This document shows positions 28,733-37,157 of a stretch of DNA of 64,000 nt, piece after piece (positions within the stretch are counted from its first letter, which is position 1; each line of letters starts with the position of its first letter). Source of the DNA: Anaerocolumna sp. AGMB13020. Lineage in GTDB: Bacteria > Bacillota > Clostridia > Lachnospirales > Lachnospiraceae. The stretch covers positions 2,108,001 to 2,172,000 of the forward strand of contig NZ_CP136910.1 in the NCBI RefSeq assembly GCF_033100115.1. Reading direction: 5' to 3'. A program made the translations under genes and the position numbers. The notes under the pieces are model-generated. The model was given only the letters and a program-made list of their open reading frames with translations, ran no database searches and was not told where the DNA came from.

Positions 28733-28761
28733 ATTGTACTAAGGATAGAACTCATTGTCAA
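28733..28761 (-). promoter_or_regulatory. Promoter of the nfeD-flotillin operon
   Basis: TTGACA (28756-28761), a 17-bp spacer and TACAAT (28733-28738) on the minus strand. Confidence 0.7.
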
Positions 28762-28827
28762 TTTTAACCACAGAATTAGTAAATGTTTACTGTTTTTCGC
28801 TAATTGTCACAATCATATCAACCTCAA

Positions 28828-28873
28828 ATAAAAAAAACTCTCCGGCAACCAGTTCCATGAAACTGTGCCGGAG
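28828..28873 (-). terminator. purH terminator
   Basis: CTCCGGCA (28840-28847) and TGCCGGAG (28866-28873), with an inner CAGTT/AACTG pairing, are followed on the minus strand by AGTTTTTTTTATTTG. It lies just downstream of purH. Confidence 0.9.
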
Positions 28874-28905
28874 AAGTCTTTATGATAAGATAAAAGCAGA
28901 TTTAA

Positions 28906-30459
28906 TTAGTGCTTGAAATGCCTCATACCAGTGAATACCATAGCTATTCCATATTCATTGCATTTCTTTATGGAATCTTCATCACGGATGGAACCGCCTG
29001 GCTGGATAATTGCTGTAATCCCACCTTCATGAGCTGCTTCTACGCAATCATCAAAAGGGAAGAAGGCATCGGAAGCAAGTACAGAACCCGCAGCTGCCCC
29101 TTCGCCTATAAGCTCTTTGCTATGTTCTATACTTTGTCTGGCTGCCCATATACGATTTACCTGTCCGGGTCCGATTCCAATGGACTGTTTATCTTTTGCC
29201 AGTGCAATTCCATTGGACTTTACAAACTTCACCACCTTCATGGCAAAAAGCATATCCTCCAGCTCTTTCTCCGTCGGTTTTCTGTCCGTAACAACTTTTA
29301 GTTCTTCTTCCATCAGAAGTTTGCTGTCAATGGTCTGTACAATAAGTCCACCGTTTACCTTTTTTAAGTCATACGCATTTTCGTTCTGAGGTACTTCAAT
29401 ATCCTCCAGCCTAAGAACCCTTACATTTTTCTTGGCCTTTAATATCTCAAGTGCTTCAGCTTCGTAATCAGGTGCTACAATTACCTCCAGGAATATCTTG
29501 CTCATCTCTTCTGCCATATAGGAGGTAACTGTACGGTTGCATACCACGATACCGCCGAAAATGGATACCTTGTCTGCTTGATATGCTTTATCCCAGGCCT
29601 TCTCAATATTCTGGGCACTGCCTACTCCACAGGGATTTCCATGCTTGCAGGCAACGACTGTTGGTTCTGTAAATTCCTTTAACAGTTCCAGGGCACCATT
29701 GGTGTCATTGATGTTGTTGAAGGAGAGTTCCTTGCCATTTAACTGCAGGGCATCAGCCAGAGAGCCTTTTCGTTTACCGATTTCACGGTAAAAAGCTGCC
29801 TTCTGATGAGGATTTTCACCATATCTCATGTCCTGCACCTTCTCATAGGTAAGGGTAAGGGTTTCCGGGAGTTCTGTGTCTTTTCTTTCCGCCTTCAGAT
29901 AATCTGCAATCATTGTGTCATAATTAGAGGTATGCATAAATACCTTCTGCATCAAATAGAACTTGGTCTCCAGGCTTACCGCTCCGGCTTCTTTCAGTTC
30001 TGCGAGCACTTTATTGTAATCGGATGGATCCGTAACCACTGCCACATCCTGATAATTCTTGGCAGCACTGCGCAGCATGGTGGGACCGCCGATATCAATG
30101 TTTTCTACCGCTTCTTCTCTGGTTACACCGTCTTTTAATATAGTCGCCTTAAAAGGATAGAGATTAACAATTACAAAGTCTATGGGCTTGATCTGAAGTT
30201 CCTCTAACTGCTTCATGTGCTCTTCTCTGCTTCTCATAGCAAGCAGCCCGGCATGGATAGCCGGATGTAGTGTTTTTACTCTTCCATCCAGGCACTCAGG
30301 AAATCCGGTAACCTCAGATACTTCAACAGCTTTGATTCCTTCCTCTTTCAGTTTCTTATAGGTTCCTCCGGTAGACAGAATCTCAACTCCTAAACGCTCC
30401 AGCTCCTTTGCCATTTCCACTATTCCGGTTTTGTCGGATACGCTGATCAATGCTCTCAT
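28906..30459 (-). CDS. purH: Bifunctional AICAR transformylase/IMP cyclohydrolase
   Basis: The 517-residue protein carries out the last two steps of de novo purine synthesis: formylation of AICAR with 10-formyl-THF and ring closure to IMP. The N-terminal MGS-type cyclohydrolase domain (~1-190) begins [19 protein letters not shown] and has STGGTYKKL. The transformylase domain follows with [14 protein letters not shown], the catalytic Lys-His motif [10 protein letters not shown], and SDAFFPFDD near the C-terminus. SD AAAAAGGAGAATAAT precedes the ATG. It is transcribed alone, behind a ZTP riboswitch whose ligand is derived from the PurH substrate. Confidence 0.97.
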   Translation of the reverse strand: MRALISVSDKTGIVEMAKELERLGVEILSTGGTYKKLKEEGIKAVEVSEVTGFPECLDGRVKTLHPAIHAGLLAMRSREEHMKQLEELQIKPIDFVIVNLYPFKATILKDGVTREEAVENIDIGGPTMLRSAAKNYQDVAVVTDPSDYNKVLAELKEAGAVSLETKFYLMQKVFMHTSNYDTMIADYLKAERKDTELPETLTLTYEKVQDMRYGENPHQKAAFYREIGKRKGSLADALQLNGKELSFNNINDTNGALELLKEFTEPTVVACKHGNPCGVGSAQNIEKAWDKAYQADKVSIFGGIVVCNRTVTSYMAEEMSKIFLEVIVAPDYEAEALEILKAKKNVRVLRLEDIEVPQNENAYDLKKVNGGLIVQTIDSKLLMEEELKVVTDRKPTEKELEDMLFAMKVVKFVKSNGIALAKDKQSIGIGPGQVNRIWAARQSIEHSKELIGEGAAAGSVLASDAFFPFDDCVEAAHEGGITAIIQPGGSIRDEDSIKKCNEYGIAMVFTGMRHFKH

Positions 30460-30517
30460 TATTATTCTCCTTTTTCCTGTATTATTGACGCCTAGGGATT
30501 TTTAATCCCTTAGACAA

Positions 30518-30640
30518 CAAAAAACCGCCCGGGTAACCCGATGTTCTGTATAGGTACAGAGCTACCAGGGCTGCCCAGGCGGTCGGCTTATTCTATTTTT
30601 GTACTCCCTATGGGTGAACTCCCATTTCCGCCAGTCATAC
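30518..30640 (-). promoter_or_regulatory. ZTP (pfl) riboswitch with overlapping terminator
   Basis: The minus-strand leader of purH contains both hallmarks of the ZTP riboswitch: GACTGGCGGAA (30625-30635) followed by a G-rich hairpin, and, after a linker, CCGCCTGGGC (30573-30582). The CCGCCTGGG element can also pair with CCCGGGCGG (30525-30533), which is followed by a T-run (30518-30524), forming an intrinsic terminator. Aptamer and terminator therefore exclude each other. ZTP or ZMP (AICAR) binding would allow read-through into purH, a genetic ON switch. An AGGGATT/AATCCCT hairpin (30494-30510) lies between the terminator and the purH SD. Confidence 0.92.
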
Positions 30641-30653
30641 AAAATCTAAATTA

Positions 30654-30682
30654 AGTCTACAACATTTTAAGCGCTGTGACAA
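30654..30682 (-). promoter_or_regulatory. purH promoter
   Basis: TTGTCA (30677-30682), a 17-bp spacer and TAGACT (30654-30659) on the minus strand, placed just upstream of the ZTP aptamer. Confidence 0.65.
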
Positions 30683-30778
30683 GTGCCTTTTTAGATATTT
30701 TTCTTTTTCGATTAATTCAGTTCTTGTACCGATTTCTTCTAGGATACTTGTATTTTAAATTACCTGTTAATATACTTC

Positions 30779-30858
30779 CGGCATACTCTCTTATTCTTAT
30801 ATCTTCCTGCCCTTTCCCTTTGTTATAATGGAACAATAACAGAAAAGAGAGCATGCCG
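30779..30858 (-). terminator. Imperfect hairpin downstream of the GH16 gene
   Basis: CGGCAT-ACTCTCTT at 30779-30792 pairs with AAGAGAGC-ATGCCG ending at 30858, with further partial pairing inward. It lies ~30 nt after the glucanase stop codon and may end its transcript or protect the 3' end. The U-tract is poor. Confidence 0.45.
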
Positions 30859-30886
30859 TTCGTTCTGCCGCTTCCTTTGATGCTTT

Positions 30887-33800
30887 TTAATTATGTCCCA
30901 TTACCTTGACGTCCCACAGAGAATATCCATAGGGCAGTGCTCTTTCAATCCCCTGGAATTTGAGGTATTTGGCATTCACTGGTGAGAAACTCAGCGTTTC
31001 AATGCCACCGCTGCCGTTAGACTGCTTATAGATACTGGAATAACTGCTGCCGTTGGCGGATACCAGTATCTCATACTGCTTTCCATAAGCAGCCTCCCAG
31101 TTTAGCACCAGCTGGCTGATGTTATAGGTTCCTCCAAGGTCAATGACAAACCAGGCATTATCTGCGAAATTAGAGGACCATCTGGTAGCAGTATTATTGT
31201 CAGTCAGATTGCTTTCTCCAAAGCCGGCTCCTTCTGATCCGGAAGAAGTTACAGTCTTTCCGGCTGCTACGTCCGTATTGGTACCTGGATTGCCGGAACC
31301 ACCATCCACCGGTGTTCCTTGCGTTACTCCGTGTATATAAGTAAGGGTCTGTGTATCCAGTGCACCATTTCCCGGGTTATAGGTAAAGAAATATTCTATC
31401 ACATCTCCCTGTTTAACGGGATTCACGGTGTAAGTAAAGTTGCCGTTTTCACTTCCGTTCATGGCAACATTTATCTGACCGCCATTATTGATTTTATAAT
31501 GTAAGTCTGCAAAGGTTGCTCCGTTTACATAAAATTCTAACTTATCTCCAATCTTCTTCAGTCCTTTTACACTGTCACCAACCACATATACTGTAGAGGC
31601 TGCCTTAACGGTAATCTGGCAGCTTGCGGTTTTATTGCCGTCAGCCGTTTTAACAGTAATTGTGGTCGTACCTGCAGCAACAGCTGTTATTTTACCGTTC
31701 TGATCGACTGCAGCAATAGCCGTGTTAGCACTGGACCAGGTAACCTGCTTATTGGTTGCATTTGAGGGGCTTATTGTCGCATTGAGCGTAACCGTTCCAC
31801 CCACTGTCAGTTCCGTTTGTGAAGCACTTAAAACTACTCCGGCTACTGGTACAGTCTGATTTCCGCCTGCATTTACCGTTACAAGGCAGGTCGCCGTATA
31901 TCCTCCATCATTGGTTGTTGCTGTAATTGTTGCTGTACCGTTTGAAACAGCCGTTACCTGACCGGCACTGACAGTAGCTACCGATGGATTGGAGGAGGTC
32001 CAGGTTACATTCTTATTGGTCGCATTGCCAGGCGTAATGGTTCTGTTGAGCTGGACCGTTTCACCGATGGTTGTTAAAGCTGCGGTCTGTCTGTCCAGTG
32101 TGATTCCTGTTACTGGTACATTACTTGGATTTTCACCGTTTGTATCTTTATATACTCTTACATAATCCACCTGCATGCTTGCCGGAATATCTCCCGGATT
32201 CGGCGTTACGCCACCGTCGAACCAACCGCCTACTGCAAGATTCATAATTATATAGAATTCCTGGTCAAAAGGTGCATTGTTATTGGATGGGGCCCCGTTG
32301 GAATACCACTGTTCATTGGTAGCTTTAAAGAAGCATTTACCGTCTACATACCATTTAATATTATCCTCTTCCCATACGACACTGTATACATGATAATCAG
32401 AATCGATAGTCTGTCCGTCGGGGAAGGAATAATCACCGCCAATATAAGTATTTGCCGGCCACTGTCCGCCGAAGTGAATGGCACCGCTTGAGGCACCCGG
32501 CAGACGTCCTCTTGCTTCCATTACGTCTATTTCACCGGAGGCAGCCCAGGTACCATAGGTATCATCATTGGGCAGCATCCAGAGTGCAGGCCATAAACCA
32601 TTTCCTCTGGGAAGCTTTGCGCGGAAATCAATTCTTCCATACTTAAAGGTAACATTATCTTTTGTAGTAATCTTACCGGAGGAGTAAGGAGCTACACGAT
32701 TTGGATCCTGCGGAAAGGTCTTGGGATCTTCTAAAGCCGTTATCGTAAGTTTACCATTGCTTACAGAAATGTTTCTTTCACTGTTAGTGTAATGCTCCAG
32801 CTCATTATTTCCCCAACCCCAGGTACCGGGATCGTCATTGATATAATAGCCTGTATTATAATTCCAAACACTGGTATCCAAAGAATTTCCGCTGAATTCA
32901 TCATTCCATACCAGATTCATTCCGGTAACCTCTGGATTTTCAGGTGTTCCAAGTTCTATATCCCCAAGGTCTGATACATCGGGTCTTGGCGCATCAGGGT
33001 TACCGATAAAGGTGTAGTTTACATAATTATTTCCAATGCTTCCGCCTTTTTGTCCGTTGAGTGGATACCCGATTCTTATCTCCATATTTACCTGTATCGG
33101 CTGGAACCACAGGCCATAGATGTGATCTACCCAATAACCCCACTGGTTCTTATCCGATAAGGTATTATAGCCATTTCCCGAATAGCTGAAGCTGCTCTTA
33201 CTAAAGTCACTCAGTTCTACCCATATCCCATTCACTTTTATCTCGTAAACAAATTTATCAAGTTCTGAGCTGACCGGTGCACCTCCGTCGATTTTTGGTA
33301 AAGGTATACCAATTGCTCCGGTTTCACCAGCCGTGTAAGTTGTCCCGTCATAGGCCGTAATCGTGTAATTATTTCTTACAGGCTGATTGTAGGTAATCGT
33401 GTAGATCAGAGCTGCTTTCGAAGTTTTTGATTCCAGTTTGACATTGATGGATTCTGTAACAGTAAACCAATAACCGCCACCTCCATCCGTAAACTGCCCG
33501 AAATTCTTGTCATAGATCCATCCACTGGCCGCATTGTTGTCAATATCTATCCAGGTACTGCTTGCCACCGGCTTTACAAATACCTTCAGATCCTCTGCTA
33601 CTGCAGCATAAGTGACAGCTGCATCTCCATTAAAGATCGGGTATGTAAAGCCTGCTCCCCCAGTGACTCCTGCTGTAATATCAGGTCCCTGAGTTGCAGC
33701 CATGGAGGTGATCGTAGTTTTAGGCAAGTTCGTAAATACCAGCGTATAATCCAAGGTAACGCCTGTGGTTTTAGAGGCCAATCTCAGATAAGTAGTCTCT

Positions 33801-34189
33801 GATACAGTAAACCAATATCCGTTAAAACCGCTGTCACTCCAATTTCCCCAGTTAACATTGTAAGCGAAACTTGTATTATCAATATTTACCCAGCTGCCAT
33901 TAACCTTTACGTTAACCGTTAAATCACTGGCAACATCTGCCCAAGTGGCTGCCCCGCCGTTAAATATAGGCATTACGAATCCATAGCTCGCCTGTCCTAC
34001 TCCCGATTTGGTGATAACCGGACCGTCCGCTGCTGAAAAATAAGACATGGATGTAATAGCTGTAGCCGCCTGAACCTGAGTTCTTCCGCCAAAGGGGGTA
34101 ATCATACTGCAAAGAACCAGCATCATTACCATCATAAGGCCAAGCACTCGTCTGTTGAAGACTTTTCCCTTTTGCTTCGTTTGCTTCAT
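30887..34189 (-). CDS. Secreted multidomain GH16 endo-beta-1,3-glucanase (laminarinase-like)
   Basis: The 1100-residue protein has a signal peptide (~1-41), three related N-terminal modules of ~110 residues (~44-158, 158-272, 272-400; each has VNGSWVNIDN- and GYWFTV-like motifs), a GH16 catalytic domain (~425-680), two BIG2 Ig-like domains (~688-860), a CBM56-like module (~865-955) and a C-terminal F5/8 type C (discoidin, CBM32-like) domain (~965-1100). The GH16 active-site motif is GEIDVMEARG (~550), with nucleophile and acid/base Glu; the extra Met marks the beta-1,3-glucanase subgroup. It would cut laminarin- or callose-type beta-glucans outside the cell. No sortase motif or SLH domain is present. 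The start is set by GGGAG, the 3' end of a hairpin element shared with the phoB leader. No sugar transporter or regulator is adjacent. Confidence 0.9.
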   Translation of the reverse strand: MKQTKQKGKVFNRRVLGLMMVMMLVLCSMITPFGGRTQVQAATAITSMSYFSAADGPVITKSGVGQASYGFVMPIFNGGAATWADVASDLTVNVKVNGSWVNIDNTSFAYNVNWGNWSDSGFNGYWFTVSETTYLRLASKTTGVTLDYTLVFTNLPKTTITSMAATQGPDITAGVTGGAGFTYPIFNGDAAVTYAAVAEDLKVFVKPVASSTWIDIDNNAASGWIYDKNFGQFTDGGGGYWFTVTESINVKLESKTSKAALIYTITYNQPVRNNYTITAYDGTTYTAGETGAIGIPLPKIDGGAPVSSELDKFVYEIKVNGIWVELSDFSKSSFSYSGNGYNTLSDKNQWGYWVDHIYGLWFQPIQVNMEIRIGYPLNGQKGGSIGNNYVNYTFIGNPDAPRPDVSDLGDIELGTPENPEVTGMNLVWNDEFSGNSLDTSVWNYNTGYYINDDPGTWGWGNNELEHYTNSERNISVSNGKLTITALEDPKTFPQDPNRVAPYSSGKITTKDNVTFKYGRIDFRAKLPRGNGLWPALWMLPNDDTYGTWAASGEIDVMEARGRLPGASSGAIHFGGQWPANTYIGGDYSFPDGQTIDSDYHVYSVVWEEDNIKWYVDGKCFFKATNEQWYSNGAPSNNNAPFDQEFYIIMNLAVGGWFDGGVTPNPGDIPASMQVDYVRVYKDTNGENPSNVPVTGITLDRQTAALTTIGETVQLNRTITPGNATNKNVTWTSSNPSVATVSAGQVTAVSNGTATITATTNDGGYTATCLVTVNAGGNQTVPVAGVVLSASQTELTVGGTVTLNATISPSNATNKQVTWSSANTAIAAVDQNGKITAVAAGTTTITVKTADGNKTASCQITVKAASTVYVVGDSVKGLKKIGDKLEFYVNGATFADLHYKINNGGQINVAMNGSENGNFTYTVNPVKQGDVIEYFFTYNPGNGALDTQTLTYIHGVTQGTPVDGGSGNPGTNTDVAAGKTVTSSGSEGAGFGESNLTDNNTATRWSSNFADNAWFVIDLGGTYNISQLVLNWEAAYGKQYEILVSANGSSYSSIYKQSNGSGGIETLSFSPVNAKYLKFQGIERALPYGYSLWDVKVMGHN

Positions 34190-34225
34190 TCATAGCTCCC
34201 ATCTGCGTGCTATAGCACGCGTGTA
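34178..34225 (-). repeat. Hairpin-plus-SD element at the GH16 start (single copy)
   Basis: On the minus strand TGATT, five bases, the perfect hairpin GCGTGC-TATA-GCACGC (34205-34220), then AGATGGGAGCTATGAATG run directly into the GH16 start codon. The order and much of the sequence match the phoU-phoB repeats (TGATT, five bases, GTGTGC-N4-GCACAC, AGACGGGAGTT). The following bases, TGAAGCAAA, also resemble the repeat. The element provides the ribosome-binding site of the glucanase. Confidence 0.65.
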
Positions 34226-34488
34226 AATCAAGTGGAATGAAAGAGGATTCTCTCACTCTTTCCGCCCTTTAAATCTGGTTGACAGTTACCTTAAGTCTAT
34301 AGAAATAAGCTTGTCTGTTTCTATACGGCTTATTTCCCTCTCTTATTGTTACTTCCATTGTAATTGGCAAATTCATGCAATGAAAAGGGGGATTTTTTTA
34401 TTTTAGTGTGTATTTTTTATTTTGGCTGATATTTTTAGATATTTTGTATGCTATAACAAGAAAACAAACAGCTTCCTTGTTGATATGT

Positions 34489-34494
34489 TATAAT
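34489..34494 (+). promoter_or_regulatory. Possible extended -10 promoter for gene-free plus-strand transcription
   Basis: TGTTATAAT (34486-34494) is a full extended -10 sequence (TGnTATAAT) on the plus strand; the -35 region is weak. A plus-strand terminator lies at 35041-35083, and only minisatellite DNA lies in between. Confidence 0.4.
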
Positions 34495-34701
34495 TTTAAC
34501 TAAGAAACACCTTCTGGATCTATTTGTGGCAGAAGTATTATTTTACTTTTATGAAGTTAGCTTATGAGGGTAAGACGAGCTAAGGGATGGGCAGAGATGA
34601 GACGTTTCCGGAATACTATGATATACTGTCTGGACTTAGGTGCTTTCCGCAGTGTCATAAGTAATTAAACTGAATTAAGAAAGATAAGATAAAAGATGAA
34701 T

Positions 34702-35021
34702 ACGATTTTATATAAGAAATGGGTGTAACGAAATTTTATATCTATTTAATATAGGAAACGGGTATAACAAAGTTTTATATCTTTTTGATATAGGAAACGG
34801 GTAACGGAGTTTTATATCTTTTTAGTATAGGTAACGGGTAACGGAGTTTTATATCTTTTTAGTATAGGTAACGGGTAACGGAGTTTTTATATCTTTTTAA
34901 TATAGGTAACGGGTAACGGAGTTTTATATCTTTTTAGTATAGGTAACGGGTGTAACGGAGTTTTATATCTTATTAATATAGGAAACAGGTAACGGAGTTT
35001 TATATTTTTTTATATAGAAAA
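34702..35021. repeat. Minisatellite, ~37-bp unit, about seven copies plus partial ends
   Basis: Units built on TTTTATATCTTTTTAGTATA followed by GGTAACGGGTAACGGAG follow each other with small differences (37-40 bp; outer copies diverge most, inner copies are nearly identical). The outer-to-inner gradient suggests recent expansion from the centre. There is no open frame through it on either strand. It lies between the GH16 promoter region and a plus-strand terminator. Confidence 0.85.
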
Positions 35022-35040
35022 TGTTTCTTCTTGATGGGGC

Positions 35041-35083
35041 CCGCATAAGTTAGGGCAAAAAATCAAACTTATGCGGAATTTTT
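35041..35083 (+). terminator. Strong plus-strand terminator with no gene upstream
   Basis: CCGCATAAGTT (35041-35051) and AACTTATGCGG (35066-35076) form a perfect 11-bp stem followed by AATTTTTC. No plus-strand gene precedes it for more than 6 kb, so it would end a non-coding transcript through the minisatellite, or it was left behind by a lost gene. Confidence 0.65.
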
Positions 35084-35125
35084 CATATTGCAGCAGGCTT
35101 TTTTCGTATTACTTTATCATCTGTT

Positions 35126-35304
35126 GTTTTTTATCAGCTTCTGGTTTTTTATCAGCTTCTGGTTTTTTATCAGCTTCTGGTTTTTTATCAGCTTCTGGTT
35201 TTTTATCAGCTTCTGGTTTTTTATCAGCTTCTGGTTTTTTATCAGCTTCTGGTTTTTTATCAGCTTCTGGTTTTTTATCAGCTTCTGTTTTTTATCAGCT
35301 TCTG
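35126..35304. repeat. Tandem 18-bp repeat, nine identical units plus one of 17 bp
   Basis: GTTTTTTATCAGCTTCTG is repeated nine times without change from 35126 to 35287, followed by one 17-bp unit to 35304. On the minus strand it is the immediate 3' end of the DinB-like gene, whose last codons (QKLIKNRS) are read from the two end units. The near-identity points to recent slippage expansion. Confidence 0.95.
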
Positions 35305-35964
35305 TTTTAATTTCATGCTGTCATTCAAATGCCCTATCTGATGCCTGGTTATTGGCATGAGTAAAATTCCCGCAACATTCTTCCTCCCCCAAAAATCAAG
35401 GAGCCACAATGAATCCGGATGTTGTGTTACGCCACCTTCTTTGAGGATTCTGTCAATACTTTCAGGCTTTACCTTACGTTTTAGATCCTCCGGTGTCAAG
35501 CCCTTTATAATACTTCTCGTTCTGGCACCAACTGCTTTGCGGTAATTTTTCAATTCTTCCATATCGATGGAATTGCTTAAATCCAGAATCTCTCCATCCG
35601 TCATAGCGTTTCCGGTATCTGTGACAGTCACGAAAAGACGGTTAAGCCATTCTTCATTTAAGACTTGCTCTTCCTCCTTTATGAGGATATTGGAGGTTAA
35701 ATCTTCAATTCTGGTTATATGCCACAAATTCCAGGCTATGGTTACATCTTTAATCGTTGGCATAGTAGTGAAGGCTTCTTTTGTCAGCCCATTCATAAGT
35801 TCATCGTAATAACTCGCTTTTGAATTGTCTGATAGCTCTGAGCTATGCACAATCCCATGCAGATACAGACATAGTTCCATGGCCTCGCTAAACTTTTCTG
35901 TTTTTGTGATTAATTCTTTTAATTCCGCCTGTCTTGGATTCCAGCTAATGCCTACCTGAAACAT
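35278..35964 (-). CDS. DinB-superfamily protein with repeat-derived C-terminus
   Basis: The 228-residue protein looks like a DinB/YfiT-like four-helix bundle (DinB_2): a long first helix, then TIAWNLWHITRIEDLTSNI, whose His matches the first metal ligand of the family, and a late GILLMPITRHQIGHLNDSM with the two C-terminal His residues. Such proteins bind a divalent metal and may act in thiol or detoxification chemistry. The specific role is unknown. SD AAGGAGAAAATT fits the ATG, and the gene overlaps the upstream CoiA-like gene by 20 nt. The last ~8 residues are encoded inside an 18-bp tandem repeat, so length changes in the array could alter the C-terminus. Confidence 0.75.
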   Translation of the reverse strand: MFQVGISWNPRQAELKELITKTEKFSEAMELCLYLHGIVHSSELSDNSKASYYDELMNGLTKEAFTTMPTIKDVTIAWNLWHITRIEDLTSNILIKEEEQVLNEEWLNRLFVTVTDTGNAMTDGEILDLSNSIDMEELKNYRKAVGARTRSIIKGLTPEDLKRKVKPESIDRILKEGGVTQHPDSLWLLDFWGRKNVAGILLMPITRHQIGHLNDSMKLKQKLIKNRS

Positions 35965-36823
35965 AATTTTCTCCTTCGATTATTTTCCTCTCCCTGATAA
36001 AAGCTCTGTATTTTTCAGATACCAACTGTTCCTGTCCCGTAAGCATCAGCCGTATTGCATTTTCCAGCACATCTCCTCTGATACCCTCGGGCAGAGAAAG
36101 GTACTCCTCCATCTCCTGACATTCCTTATGGAACTCTTCTGAAAGATTCCCCTGTCTGCTTAATACCAGTTCAGATACCGGTACTTCTTTTCGTATTGTA
36201 ACAACTTTTCTTACCTTACCGAAATGATTATCAAAATTCTTCTTAAGATATATCCTTTCAGAGGAGGATTCCAGAAAAGCACAGTAGCCCATGGATTTCT
36301 GAATAAGACTCTGATACCAGGACAGCTGCTGGTCATTCTTGTTCACCCTGGGATTTAAGATATACACCGGAAGTATTCCCTCTGCACGGTAATAGTCATC
36401 TCTTAGATAAAACTCCTCTATACCGGTGCTGTAAAGCCTGTATTCTACTGCCATAGAACCACCATCCGTAAAGCTTATGTAAAAGCTGGCATACAATCCG
36501 TTTTTCAGCTTATATCTGGTATGAAGCTCTGCCTGGGGAAAGCTCCTTTTAAGAAGGTTATACAATAAACGTTTCCCTTTCAGCGCTTCTTCCGATTCTC
36601 TGTTTCCGGAATATTCGCAGGCAGTCGTATCATAATGGGCAAAGTAAGGTTCCTTGATTAAACCGGCGGCCAGATATACCTTCGCTCCGCATTCACCACA
36701 AAGCAGCTCTCCTTTCGAAGCAGCCATTTTCCACCTTTCCACCAAATCCACCCTATAAAAGCCGGCTACATCCTTTAACTCGTATGCACAGATCTCTTCG
36801 CCTTTATAGAAACAGTTTTCCAT
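35945..36823 (-). CDS. CoiA-like competence/nuclease-family protein
   Basis: The 292-residue protein resembles the N-terminal part of CoiA: a zinc-ribbon-like start (LLCGECGAKVYL, C42 and C45; EPYFAHYDTTACE, H63) followed by ESEEALKGKRLLYNLLKRSF and a restriction-endonuclease-like strand pattern (YASFYISF, SMAVEYRLYSTG). In CoiA-type proteins this fold belongs to the PD-(D/E)xK nucleases; here the Asp usually seen in RPDV is replaced (LYASF), so catalysis is uncertain. CoiA acts in natural transformation in streptococci; in Clostridia the role is unknown. It overlaps the downstream DinB-like gene. The call is by motif and length only. Confidence 0.6.
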   Translation of the reverse strand: MENCFYKGEEICAYELKDVAGFYRVDLVERWKMAASKGELLCGECGAKVYLAAGLIKEPYFAHYDTTACEYSGNRESEEALKGKRLLYNLLKRSFPQAELHTRYKLKNGLYASFYISFTDGGSMAVEYRLYSTGIEEFYLRDDYYRAEGILPVYILNPRVNKNDQQLSWYQSLIQKSMGYCAFLESSSERIYLKKNFDNHFGKVRKVVTIRKEVPVSELVLSRQGNLSEEFHKECQEMEEYLSLPEGIRGDVLENAIRLMLTGQEQLVSEKYRAFIRERKIIEGENYVSGRH

Positions 36824-37157
36824 ACTCTCTCGTTCCTCCGATTCCTTACCGGGTAATTCTGCACATACCTGGTTTCTGACAGATTAAACAGTAAATTAAT
36901 CACAAATTTACAGCTCTGTCTTTATTGATTTAAGTCATCTATCCCTTCCAATAAACCACGGTTTGTGTGAATACTGCCTGTGCTGGGCTGGAGGTTCCCC
37001 TTTGTGGGAGCGTTATCAGACAACCCTGGCAGCATCATACCAATAAATTTTATATTTTTCATATAGGATTTGCTTAAATTATCCACACAGGATATAATAT
37101 TTAGTAGTAGTGTACCATATAAAACCTGACATATAAACAAACTGAAAGGAATAATTT
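36824..37157. other. Gene-free intergenic region with a divergent promoter
   Basis: About 330 bases between the divergent CoiA-like and membrane-protein genes. A promoter for the plus-strand gene is visible at 37070-37098. A 72-codon minus-strand frame in it lacks an SD and any family resemblance, so it is not called. No repeat was seen. Confidence 0.5.
37070..37098 (+). promoter_or_regulatory. Promoter of the DUF1461-like membrane protein
   Basis: TTGCTT (37070-37075), a 17-bp spacer and TATAAT (37093-37098), with an SD (TGAAAGGAATAATTT) before the ATG at 37158. Confidence 0.65.

Noticed and set aside
34702..35021. Possible CRISPR array or plasmid iterons
   Set aside because: Units are contiguous, with no variable spacers; no replication protein gene is near.
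35071..35360. Two plus-strand open frames encoding (SASGFL)n and (FISFWF)n peptides
   Set aside because: They are translations of the 18-bp tandem repeat, without SD or family features. The repeat is open in these frames by chance.
36922..37140. 72-codon minus-strand frame upstream of the DUF1461-like gene
   Set aside because: No SD, no family resemblance, and it covers the promoter of the divergent gene.
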